From positions 1 through 6,189 of the forward strand of contig DAOVGK010000096.1 in assembly GCA_030672445.1 (NCBI GenBank): a stretch of 6,189 nucleotides of DNA, written 5' to 3'. This DNA is from Candidatus Aerophobota bacterium (GTDB lineage Bacteria > Aerophobota > Aerophobia > Aerophobales > AE-B3A). A program made the position numbers and the translations under genes. A model generated the notes under the pieces. The model was not told where the DNA came from. It searched no databases and saw only the letters and a list, made by a program, of their open reading frames with translations. This document shows positions 1-6,189 of this stretch, piece after piece (positions within the stretch are counted from its first letter, which is position 1; every line of letters starts with the position of its first letter).

Positions 1-1049
1 AAGGAGAAAAAGAAAAAGGAGGATTTAACCCACAAAAATATTTGTCCTATCAAGGGATCTGGGCTGAGCTCTCTACAGGAAAAGTGGAGCTCATAAAAAG
101 AGGTCGAGGAAATCCCTTAATGAAGTGGGCCTATAGGAGCCGGGACTGGATGGTGAGATTAATTGAGCACAGCTTGCCTCAGCCTCAATCTACTGTCTTA
201 AAGGCTATTATGTTGGGAGACAAGGATTCTCTTCCTGCTGAGGTCAAAAATAAGTTCCTTAAAACGGGTACCGGCCATATCTTAGTGGTGAGTGGTCTAC
301 ATGTGGGGTTGGTCTTGTTTATCCTTTTTGTTTTTTTCAGGACTTTGGGCCTTTCTTTTAAATTGACCTCTCTTTTGGCTGTACCTCTGCTGGTATATTA
401 TGCGGTTCTTACAGGCCTTCGAGCCCCGGTGCTCAGGGCAACTTTAATGGCAGGGGTAGGGCTGGGGTGTCTATTGATTAACAGAGATACCCCTCCCCTG
501 GTCATTCTTAGTCTTGCCGCTCTTTTTATTCTTATTCTCAGTCCCCTTTCTCTTTTCACCACCAGTTTTCAGCTCTCCTTTATAGCGGTGGGAGGGATAA
601 TCTATCTTACTCCTTATCTAGAAAAAAGACTTAAAAGACTGCCTCTCTGGTTAAGAAAATCTTTAGCTGTCTCCTTGGCGGCACAGCTTTCTGTTCTTCC
701 TCTACTTGCCTTTTATTTTCATCAAATTCCTCTTATTGGTCTTCTAACCAATCTCCTTATTGCTCCCCTGGTAACAATTATCCTGGCATTGGGATTCTTT
801 AGCCTGGCCTTGGGATTGATAACCCTGGGAGGAGCTCAGATAATTGCCAATGCCAATTGGTTAACCCTTACTGGCCTCTTATGGCTGGTTAACTTTTTCT
901 CTTTTTCTCAATCAAGAACAATTTCCAATTTACTCTGTCCCGGGGTGGGATCCTTTTCCCCAATTCTTCTAATTATCTACTATGGGGGACTGGCGGCTTT
1001 ACCTTATGTTTTTAAAATTTCAACGAGCTACGCTCAAGTTAAAAAATAA
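1..1049 (+). CDS. comEC: ComEC/Rec2-family DNA-uptake channel protein, 3' part (5' end outside the window)
   Basis: This is the integral-membrane channel thought to carry single-stranded DNA across the inner membrane during natural transformation. The frame is open from the left edge (first full codon at 3) and ends at TAA 1047-1049, giving about 348 visible residues, so the start lies upstream. The first codons read as an NPQKYLSYQGIWAEL stretch, which resembles the end of the soluble N-terminal domain of ComEC. The Competence domain follows: the hallmark HILVVSGLHVGL lies at about 276-311, preceded by a LGDKDSLP segment, and SPLSLFTTSFQLSF lies at about 540-581. LTNLLIAPLV lies at about 744-773. 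Many hydrophobic segments alternate with short basic loops. The protein stops after a last membrane helix, with no metallo-beta-lactamase domain, unlike long ComEC proteins. The next gene starts 31 nt later and is probably co-transcribed. Family assignment is strong; a working role in competence is inference. Confidence 0.9.
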   Translation, partial: GEKEKGGFNPQKYLSYQGIWAELSTGKVELIKRGRGNPLMKWAYRSRDWMVRLIEHSLPQPQSTVLKAIMLGDKDSLPAEVKNKFLKTGTGHILVVSGLHVGLVLFILFVFFRTLGLSFKLTSLLAVPLLVYYAVLTGLRAPVLRATLMAGVGLGCLLINRDTPPLVILSLAALFILILSPLSLFTTSFQLSFIAVGGIIYLTPYLEKRLKRLPLWLRKSLAVSLAAQLSVLPLLAFYFHQIPLIGLLTNLLIAPLVTIILALGFFSLALGLITLGGAQIIANANWLTLTGLLWLVNFFSFSQSRTISNLLCPGVGSFSPILLIIYYGGLAALPYVFKISTSYAQVKK

Positions 1050-1080
1050 ATCCATTTCCATTTTCTAAAAGAGCTCGAAG

Positions 1081-2283
1081 TTGAAGTTAAAAAGAAAAAG
1101 ATGGCTTCAGGGGATAAGTTCTAATGTTATCCTTCTGGGAGTGGTTAGTCTTCTTACAGATATAAGCAGTGAGATGATTCATCCTTTGCTTCCCATGTTC
1201 ATTGTCGCCTTGGGAGGGGGAGGAATAGTGGTGGGGTTAATTGGCGGATTGGGAGATAGCCTGGCCAGTATTTTAAAAGTCTTGGCCGGTTTCTGGTCGG
1301 ATAGGTCCGGGAAAAGAAAACCCTTTATCTTCACGGGGTATCTATTATCCTCCTTATCTAAAATCTTTTTGGGTCTTTGTTTGGTCTGGCAGCATATATT
1401 TGTTTTAAGATCAGTGGAAAGAGTGGGAAAGGGCCTTCGAACTGCTCCCCGGGACGCTATTATCGCTGATTCCTCTCTTAAAATGAGAGGTAAAGCTTTT
1501 GGCCTTCATCGAGCTATGGATACTCTGGGAGCAATCGGGGGCTCAGTAATAGCTTTTCTTCTCTTTTATTTTTTAAGGTTTGATTTTAAGCCTATCTTTC
1601 TTCTGGCGGGAGCGGTGGGGATATGTGCCTTAATTCCCCTCTTTTGGCTAAAGGAAAAAAGAAGGGAGCCTCGCTTCTTCTCTTTAAAGATCAGTCTTTT
1701 GGGAGTTTCGAGACCCTTGAGATGGTTTATTGTGGTAGCTACTCTTTTTGCCCTGGGTAATTTTAGTTATATGTTCTTCCTCCTTAAAATAAAAGAGATG
1801 ACGGTTGATCCCAGGTGGTCAGTGGCTTTGCCGGTACTCTTCTACATCTGGTTTAATGCTGTCTATGCTGTCTTTTCTCTTCCTCTGGGTGTTCTTTCAG
1901 ACATTATCGGAAGAAGACCCATTGTCATTCTGGGTTATCTTCTTTACGGGGTGGTCTGTCTAGGATTTTTCTGGGCGGGTTCTTGGGCCGTCTTCATTCT
2001 CCTTTTTGCGCTTTACGGACTGGTCTATGCCTCAATTGATCTTGGGCAAAGAGCCTTTGCCTCAGATTTATCCGGCAAAGACTATAGAGGCATAGCTTTA
2101 GGTGCTTTTCATACTTCAATTGGTCTGGCTGCCTTGCCGGCTAACCTGGTGGCTGGATTCTTTTGGCAGCATGTCAGCCCCCAGGCAAGCTTTGCCTATG
2201 GGGCCGGGATGAGTGGACTGGCCGCGCTCCTATTTCTCATTATGGGAGCAAAGCAGAGATTTCACTTCACAGGTGAGGGTTGA
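1081..2283 (+). CDS. Major facilitator superfamily transporter, substrate unknown
   Basis: This is a 400-residue polytopic membrane protein of usual MFS length with about twelve hydrophobic segments in two halves. The first half carries TDISSEMIHPLLP at residues 26-38, the loop 2-3 motif GFWSDRSGKRKP at 70-81 and RVGKGLRTAPRDAIIA at 114-129. The same type of loop recurs in the second half as GVLSDIIGRRP at 270-280, as expected from the MFS internal duplication. The SSEMI..PLLP and GKG.RTAPRDA signatures belong to a widespread but functionally unassigned MFS group often labelled efflux permease; the substrate cannot be read from sequence. The start is TTG at 1081: the frame has a stop at 1066-1068, there is no ATG before the conserved first helix, and a weak AAAGAG lies about 7 nt upstream. 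It follows comEC by 31 nt with no visible promoter or terminator, so it is probably in that transcript. Confidence 0.88.
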   Translation: MKLKRKRWLQGISSNVILLGVVSLLTDISSEMIHPLLPMFIVALGGGGIVVGLIGGLGDSLASILKVLAGFWSDRSGKRKPFIFTGYLLSSLSKIFLGLCLVWQHIFVLRSVERVGKGLRTAPRDAIIADSSLKMRGKAFGLHRAMDTLGAIGGSVIAFLLFYFLRFDFKPIFLLAGAVGICALIPLFWLKEKRREPRFFSLKISLLGVSRPLRWFIVVATLFALGNFSYMFFLLKIKEMTVDPRWSVALPVLFYIWFNAVYAVFSLPLGVLSDIIGRRPIVILGYLLYGVVCLGFFWAGSWAVFILLFALYGLVYASIDLGQRAFASDLSGKDYRGIALGAFHTSIGLAALPANLVAGFFWQHVSPQASFAYGAGMSGLAALLFLIMGAKQRFHFTGEG

Positions 2284-2304
2284 AGAGAGGAAAGGTTAGA
2301 AAAT

Positions 2305-2342
2305 AAAATTTAGCTACAGTAGTGCTCAATTTCTAAATTTTT
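2305..2342 (+). terminator. AT-rich inverted repeat after the MFS gene, possible weak terminator
   Basis: AAAATTTAG at 2305-2313 is exactly complementary to CTAAATTTT at 2333-2341, with a 19-nt loop and a T-run that forms the end of the right arm. It lies 22 nt after the stop of the MFS gene and just before the next promoter, where a terminator would be expected. The stem contains only one G-C pair, so it would be weak; the repeat itself is certain but its role is not. Confidence 0.3.
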
Positions 2343-2358
2343 CGGGTGGACAGGGAAG

Positions 2359-2386
2359 TTGACAAAATACAAATTGTGTATAGAAT
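2359..2386 (+). promoter_or_regulatory. Sigma70-type promoter for the glycine riboswitch operon
   Basis: A perfect -35 box TTGACA (2359-2364) is followed after 16 bp by TAGAAT (2381-2386), which matches five of six bases of the -10 consensus. Transcription would start near 2393, about 28 nt before the first base of aptamer 1. A second possible -10 with an extended TG (TGGTATAAG, 2405-2413) lies closer to the riboswitch but has only a poor -35 (TTTAAA, 2386-2391). Confidence 0.65.
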
Positions 2387-2420
2387 TTAAAATGGTTGAA
2401 AATATGGTATAAGTAGAAGA

Positions 2421-2636
2421 CGATTAAGGGAGAGACCGGAGGTAGGGGACAACTAAGGAAGGGAAGAGAATATCTGGCGCCGAAGGGGTAACCTTTAATT
2501 TAAACTCTCAGGCAAAAGAACCTTAATCGACTAGCTCTCTGGAGAAGCTTTCCTTAAATCTAATCAAGGAAAGAACCGAAGGGGCAGGCCTGTCTTTGTA
2601 GGCGGGACAAATCTCTCAGGTAAAAGGACAGAGGGC
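2421..2636 (+). promoter_or_regulatory. Tandem (two-aptamer) glycine riboswitch
   Basis: Two glycine aptamers in a row are visible in the leader of the downstream operon. Aptamer 1 is closed by a perfect 9-bp P1, CGATTAAGG (2421-2429) with CCTTAATCG (2521-2529), and contains the conserved GCCGAAGG at 2479-2486 and CTCTCAGGCAAAAG at 2505-2518. Only 4 nt separate it from aptamer 2, whose P1 is GCTCTCT (2534-2540) with AGAGGGC (2630-2636), including one G-U pair. Inside are a 7-bp hairpin (2549-2555 with 2566-2572), ACCGAAGG (2575-2582) and CTCTCAGGTAAAAGG (2613-2627). These repeated core motifs are the signature of the gcvT RNA class, which binds glycine and classically switches on glycine cleavage genes. 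The 3' strand of aptamer-2 P1 overlaps the 5' arm of the following terminator, so glycine-bound P1 and the terminator exclude each other. This predicts an ON switch acting by antitermination. Confidence 0.95.
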
Positions 2637-2670
2637 ATGACGATTTGATTAATGTCGTGCCCTCTTTTTT
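2631..2670 (+). terminator. Rho-independent terminator, expression platform of the glycine riboswitch
   Basis: GAGGGCATGAC (2631-2641) pairs with GTCGTGCCCTC (2654-2664) in an 11-bp stem with a single T-G wobble and a 12-nt loop, followed directly by six T residues (2665-2670). Bases 2631-2636 are also the 3' strand of aptamer-2 P1, so the stem can form only when glycine is not holding P1 closed. The next gene starts 46 nt after the T-run. Confidence 0.92.
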
Positions 2671-2703
2671 ATTAAGGATGAAAAATATCTAGGGCGATAG
2701 GGA

Positions 2704-2710
2704 GGGAGGT
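2704..2710 (+). promoter_or_regulatory. Ribosome binding site of the aminotransferase gene
   Basis: GGGAGGT includes a strong Shine-Dalgarno core GGAGG (2705-2709) with a 7-nt gap to ATG 2717. It lies after the riboswitch terminator and is not part of the terminator stem, which supports control by transcription termination rather than by masking of the ribosome site. Confidence 0.8.
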
Positions 2711-2716
2711 ACACCA

Positions 2717-3910
2717 ATGCAAATAGCAAGAAGAATGGGAAGATTAGGGACTGAAACAGCATTTGAAGTCCTGGCAGAGGTAAATAGGCTTAAAGCAGAA
2801 GGTGAGAATATTATAAGTTTTGCTCTGGGGGAGCCCGATTTTGATACCCCCCAAAATATTAAAGATGCAGCGACGAAGGCCATTAGTGAGGGCTATACTC
2901 ATTACAGTCCTTCGGCCGGGATCCTTCCTTTAAGAGAGTCAATTGCGCACTACATTTCTGAAACCAGAGGTATCGAGGTTGAACCTGAAGAGGTAGTGGT
3001 TACTCCCGGAGCAAAACCAATAGTTTTTGATGGTATCCTTTCCTGTATCAATGAAGGGGACGAGGTGATATATCCAAACCCGGGATATCCCATCTATGAA
3101 TCGGTCATAAACTTTGTAGGGGGAAAACCAGTTCCCCTTCCCCTTTTAGAAGAGAAGAACTTTAGCTTTGACCCAGAGGATTTACGAGAAAGGATAACTC
3201 CAAAAACAAAAATGATTATTATTAACTCTCCTCAAAATCCCACCGGAGGTATCTTGAGCCAAGATGATTTAGAAACTATTGCTAGGATAGCTATTCAAAA
3301 TGACATCTGGGTGCTCTCAGATGAGATGTACTGTAATATGGTCTATGATGGAAAGTTCCAGAGCATCGTTTCTATTCCTGGAATGAAAGAGAGGACAATT
3401 TTGATCGATGGTTTCTCCAAAACTTACGCCATGACTGGGTGGCGGTTGGGATTTGGAATAATGAGGAAAGAGCTGACCACTCATATTGCCAGGATAGAAA
3501 CAAATGCTAACTCCTGCACAGCAACATTTACCCAATATGCGGGAATAGAAGCCCTGGAAGGTCCACAGGACGATTCCTTAGCTATGATAGGAGAATTTCA
3601 GAAAAGAAGAGATATTATTTATAAAGGGCTAAATAATATCAAAGGAATTAAATGTTTAAAGCCAAAAGGAGCTTTTTATATATATCCCAATGTAACTGAG
3701 GCTTGCCGGAATCTAGATTTGCGTGACTCAAAAGAGCTGCAACAATATCTATTACACAAAGCAAATGTAGCCGTTTTGGCCAGGAGCTGTTTTGGTCAAA
3801 GAAACGTAGGGGAGAAAGACGAATATATCAGATTATCCTATGCAACCTCCAGGGAAAATATAATAGAAGGGCTAAAAAGAATTAAAAAAGCTATTGAATC
3901 AAAATCTTAG
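2717..3910 (+). CDS. PLP-dependent class I/II aminotransferase (fold type I), aspartate/alanine-like
   Basis: A 397-residue soluble aminotransferase of normal family length, complete. Recognisable parts in order are GEPDFDTP (residues 38-45), GYTHYSPSAG (59-68), YPNPGYPIY (119-127), NPTGG with the PLP-contacting Asn174, SDEMY with Asp202 that pairs with the pyridine nitrogen, SKTYAMTGWRLG with Schiff-base Lys235 and phosphate-binding Arg243, and IRLSYA with Arg372 that binds the substrate carboxylate. Lys100 in PGAK aligns with the lysine that helps bind the distal carboxylate in Thermus-type aspartate aminotransferase, by memory-based alignment. The start ATG is set by GGAGG at 2705-2709, 7 nt upstream. 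The gene is first behind the glycine riboswitch and directly precedes the glyA-gcvT fusion, which suggests a role in glycine, serine, alanine or glyoxylate nitrogen exchange. The true amino donor cannot be told from sequence. An unusual detail is ARSCFG near residues 355-360, where relatives I recall usually have a PG-containing turn. Confidence 0.9.
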   Translation: MQIARRMGRLGTETAFEVLAEVNRLKAEGENIISFALGEPDFDTPQNIKDAATKAISEGYTHYSPSAGILPLRESIAHYISETRGIEVEPEEVVVTPGAKPIVFDGILSCINEGDEVIYPNPGYPIYESVINFVGGKPVPLPLLEEKNFSFDPEDLRERITPKTKMIIINSPQNPTGGILSQDDLETIARIAIQNDIWVLSDEMYCNMVYDGKFQSIVSIPGMKERTILIDGFSKTYAMTGWRLGFGIMRKELTTHIARIETNANSCTATFTQYAGIEALEGPQDDSLAMIGEFQKRRDIIYKGLNNIKGIKCLKPKGAFYIYPNVTEACRNLDLRDSKELQQYLLHKANVAVLARSCFGQRNVGEKDEYIRLSYATSRENIIEGLKRIKKAIESKS

Positions 3911-3945
3911 GCAAAATGCCAGATTTAGCTAACAGGAATTTATTC

Positions 3946-6189
3946 ATGAAAAGAAGAGAATTTTTATTAAAGGAAGCATCCTCAGGAAAAGATGATGAGG
4001 AGTATTCGAATTTTCTCCTTGAGGAAAATCTTTCTGAAATAGACCCTGATACAGATCTTATCATCAGCTTTGAGGAAGACAGGCAAGCAAAGAAGCTTGT
4101 CCTCATTCCCTCGGAAAGCATCTGTCCCAAAGCTGTCCGACAGGCCCTGGGCTCGGTCTTTACTAACCTCTATGCGGAGGGATATCCTCCCTTAAGAATG
4201 ACCAAGGACGAAGAAAAGCTGCTATTAGATTTCAAGGATCAGCTTGCCCACTACCGACGCTATGCCGACAGACGATTTTACAAAGGGGGCGAGTACGTCA
4301 ATTTTGTTGAAGCTTTGGCTCAGAGGCGGGCCGCCCAATGCTTTGCTACCGATAAAAATCCCCATGCTCCTATGAAGGTTGGGGCTGATGAAATATTTGT
4401 CAATGTACAACCCCTCTCGGGAGCAGCGGCTAATAACTCTGTCTATGAGGCTTTTGTTGAACCCGGCGATACGGTTATGGGCATGGCTTTGCCCCATGGG
4501 GGCCATCTAACCCACGGCAGCCAGTTCAACCGATCCGGCAGGCGCTATCATATCGTTTCCTATGAAGTTGATAGAGTAACAGAAAAGTTGGATTACGAAG
4601 CGATCAAGAGGTTGACCATCGAGCATAAACCAAAAATGATCATTGCCGGCTATACCTCCTATCCCTGGGCCCCTGACTGGCAGAAGTTCAGAGAGATTGC
4701 CGATACTGTGGGAGCCGTACTCTTTGCTGATATTGCTCATCCTGCGGGACTGGTGATTGCTGGACAATATCCGAGTCCAGTTGATTATGCTGATGTCATC
4801 ACCTTAACTACTCACAAAACTCTTTGCGGGCCTCGTGGGGCGGTTATTTTGACCACCGATGAGGAAAAGGCCCAAAGAATAGACAATGCTGTCTTTCCTG
4901 GCGAGCAGGGTGGCCCTCACGTTAACAAGTTCGCCGCTATGGCCGTGGCTTTTAAGATTGCCCAGACAGAGAAGTTCAAAAAACTTCAAGAAAAAATTGT
5001 GGAAAATGCTAAAGCATTAGATTCCTCTCTTAAGAGGCGAGGCTTAAAGATAGCCTATGGAGGAACAAATACTCACCTTTTAGTAATCGATCTAAAGGCT
5101 ATCAAAACCAGGACCGGCTTTCCTTTAAAGGGTGAAATAGCCGCTCGCATCCTGGATCTTTGCGGTCTGGTGGTCAATAAGAACACTATTCCTGGTGATG
5201 AGACGGCCGCCGACGCCAGTGGCATCCGTCTAGGAACCCCCTGGATTACTCAGCGAGGATTAGGAAAAGAGGAGATGGAGAAGTTAGCCGAACTTATTCA
5301 CCGGATGCTGATGAGTATTCAGCCCTTTAGCTACATAGGGCTGAATGGGGATCTATCCAGAGGAAAGATAGATCTGGAGACTCTTGAGGAAGTGAAGCGA
5401 GAGGTAGCCAAGTTGGGCCAGGGAGCAAAGACTGAGACTTCCACCCATAACCGACCTGCTAAGCTGGGTTACCCCCATTACCATTCTCCTATAAAACTGT
5501 CGGTGAAAGAGACCAGTTTACTTGCCCAGCATCAAAAGCTTGGAGCAAAGCTAGTCGAAAATAACGGTTGGAGAATGCCTCTTCATTATCAAAATGAGGC
5601 CAAAGAAATTAAAGCAGCCCAGAGGATGGCTGCCATTTTCGATCTGGGCGACATCGGACTACTCAAGGTAAGCGGAGAAAGGGCAAAACCATTTCTTCAA
5701 GAGGTATCTACCAGTAATTTAGCCAAGCTTAAGCCGGGAGAGCTTCTGCATTCTTTTCTTCTGGACAGGCGAGCTCAACTTATCGATGAGGTTTCTATTC
5801 TCTACTTAGACTCCGATACTGGAGGTAGAGACCATTATTTGATAGTCACTAATCCGTCCTGTACTGAAAAGGTAAAGTCATGGCTGCGGGGACTTTCGGA
5901 CGGATATATTACTTTTAATAGTGATGATATATTTGCCAAAATTGAAGGACCAGCAGTAGTGGAGGACTTAAGAGAGACTGTCGAAGAAGGATCACCCAAG
6001 ACAGGAATAGCTTTGTACGGACCAAACTCTTCCAAGATCCTCAGTCGGATAGATCCTTCTTTAGGGAATCTTAAGAAATTTCATTTCCGGGAAGGAAAAA
6101 TTGGAGAGATCCAAGGAATTATCTCCCGAACCGATTATACCAGGGATTCTTTAGGATTTGAATTCTATATCCACCCGGATGACGCCGTC
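3946..6189 (+). CDS. Fusion protein: serine hydroxymethyltransferase (GlyA) - glycine cleavage T domain (GcvT), 3' end outside the window
   Basis: One uninterrupted frame of 748 codons from ATG 3946 to the window edge. The first ~460 residues are SHMT (glycine + methylene-THF to serine, PLP-dependent, cytosolic): YAEGYP with Tyr76/Glu78, QPLSGA, HGGHLTHGS with cofactor-stacking His184, ADIAHPAG with Asp262/His265, THKT with Schiff-base Lys291, and GIRLGTP with carboxylate-binding Arg428. Compared with ordinary SHMT it has an N-terminal extension and two insertions (about residues 83-109 and 136-151). After a ~60-residue charged linker, a GcvT domain begins near residue 521: ETSLLAQHQKLGAKLVENNGW is the usual T-protein opening, followed by FDLGDIG (565-571), LIDE (612-615) and SRTDYT (727-732). 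About 230 of some 360 T residues are visible. ATG 3946 has AGGA 8 nt upstream; ATG 3916, 5 nt after the aminotransferase stop, is in frame and adds ten residues but has only a poor Shine-Dalgarno. The gene is cotranscribed with the aminotransferase under the glycine riboswitch. Confidence 0.9.
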   Translation, partial: MKRREFLLKEASSGKDDEEYSNFLLEENLSEIDPDTDLIISFEEDRQAKKLVLIPSESICPKAVRQALGSVFTNLYAEGYPPLRMTKDEEKLLLDFKDQLAHYRRYADRRFYKGGEYVNFVEALAQRRAAQCFATDKNPHAPMKVGADEIFVNVQPLSGAAANNSVYEAFVEPGDTVMGMALPHGGHLTHGSQFNRSGRRYHIVSYEVDRVTEKLDYEAIKRLTIEHKPKMIIAGYTSYPWAPDWQKFREIADTVGAVLFADIAHPAGLVIAGQYPSPVDYADVITLTTHKTLCGPRGAVILTTDEEKAQRIDNAVFPGEQGGPHVNKFAAMAVAFKIAQTEKFKKLQEKIVENAKALDSSLKRRGLKIAYGGTNTHLLVIDLKAIKTRTGFPLKGEIAARILDLCGLVVNKNTIPGDETAADASGIRLGTPWITQRGLGKEEMEKLAELIHRMLMSIQPFSYIGLNGDLSRGKIDLETLEEVKREVAKLGQGAKTETSTHNRPAKLGYPHYHSPIKLSVKETSLLAQHQKLGAKLVENNGWRMPLHYQNEAKEIKAAQRMAAIFDLGDIGLLKVSGERAKPFLQEVSTSNLAKLKPGELLHSFLLDRRAQLIDEVSILYLDSDTGGRDHYLIVTNPSCTEKVKSWLRGLSDGYITFNSDDIFAKIEGPAVVEDLRETVEEGSPKTGIALYGPNSSKILSRIDPSLGNLKKFHFREGKIGEIQGIISRTDYTRDSLGFEFYIHPDDAV

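Noticed and set aside
15..44. AAAGGAGG at 15-22 and TTG at 42 as the start of a short ComEC
   Set aside because: The distance to the TTG is about 19 nt, too long, and the frame is open to the left edge with codons that read like the end of the ComEC N-terminal domain, so the gene most likely begins outside the window.
2405..2413. Extended -10 (TGGTATAAG) as the main promoter
   Set aside because: It has a good -10 but a poor -35, while the upstream pair TTGACA/TAGAAT is nearly perfect; kept only as a possible second start.
2689..2883. Minus-strand open frame over the start of the aminotransferase
   Set aside because: It lies opposite a well supported gene, shows no recognisable motif and overlaps its ribosome binding site; it is an antisense shadow.
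3317..3535. Minus-strand open frame inside the aminotransferase
   Set aside because: It covers the Schiff-base lysine region of the + strand gene and has no features of its own.
3891..4989. Four minus-strand open frames (about 61-93 residues) across the SHMT region
   Set aside because: The + strand here encodes an intact SHMT with all catalytic motifs; the reverse frames are low-complexity shadows without family signals.
5835..6035. Minus-strand open frame inside the GcvT domain
   Set aside because: It is antisense to a continuous coding frame with recognisable T-protein motifs and has no ribosome site of note.
1..6189. CRISPR array, insertion sequence, tRNA or rRNA
   Set aside because: I saw no regularly spaced repeats, transposase-like frames, terminal inverted repeats or tRNA/rRNA signatures; the only notable repeats are the riboswitch stems and the AT-rich inverted repeat at 2305-2342.

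Overview
The window is a compact, mostly one-directional (+ strand) piece of a bacterial chromosome with moderate GC, frequent AGA/AGG arginine codons and at least one TTG start. Both the DNA-uptake gene comEC and a tandem glycine riboswitch point to a bacterium. The style (riboswitch-controlled glycine metabolism, a long-form serine hydroxymethyltransferase fused to a glycine-cleavage T domain) suggests a poorly cultivated anaerobe of a candidate phylum type. That taxonomic guess is inference from style, not from a marker gene.

Layout. (1) Positions 1-1049 hold the 3' part of a comEC-like gene that enters from the left edge and ends after the membrane Competence domain, with no metallo-beta-lactamase domain behind it. 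(2) Positions 1081-2283 hold an MFS transporter of unknown substrate, 31 nt downstream and probably co-transcribed with comEC. (3) Positions 2284-2716 are non-coding but full of regulation: a weak AT-rich inverted repeat, a sigma70-type promoter, a complete two-aptamer glycine riboswitch and an intrinsic terminator that overlaps the second aptamer's closing stem. (4) Positions 2717-3910 hold a PLP-dependent class I aminotransferase. (5) From 3946 (or 3916) to the right edge runs one uninterrupted reading frame that starts as serine hydroxymethyltransferase (GlyA) and continues as an aminomethyltransferase (GcvT, glycine cleavage T protein) that is cut by the window end.

How the parts work together. 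The riboswitch is built so that glycine binding stabilises aptamer-2 P1, which uses the same bases as the 5' arm of the terminator. Glycine should therefore prevent termination and switch on the aminotransferase and GlyA-GcvT fusion. The two fused activities share tetrahydrofolate chemistry: GcvT makes methylene-THF from the glycine-derived aminomethyl group, and SHMT uses methylene-THF plus a second glycine to make serine. The operon therefore looks like a glycine-induced glycine/serine/C1 module with an aminotransferase added at the front. The remaining glycine cleavage genes (gcvH, gcvPA/PB, lpd) are not in the window and may lie to the right.

The most noteworthy items are the GlyA-GcvT single-chain fusion, the divergence of its T domain at normally conserved motifs, two insertions in its SHMT domain, the aminotransferase as first gene under a glycine riboswitch, and the ComEC that lacks its C-terminal domain.
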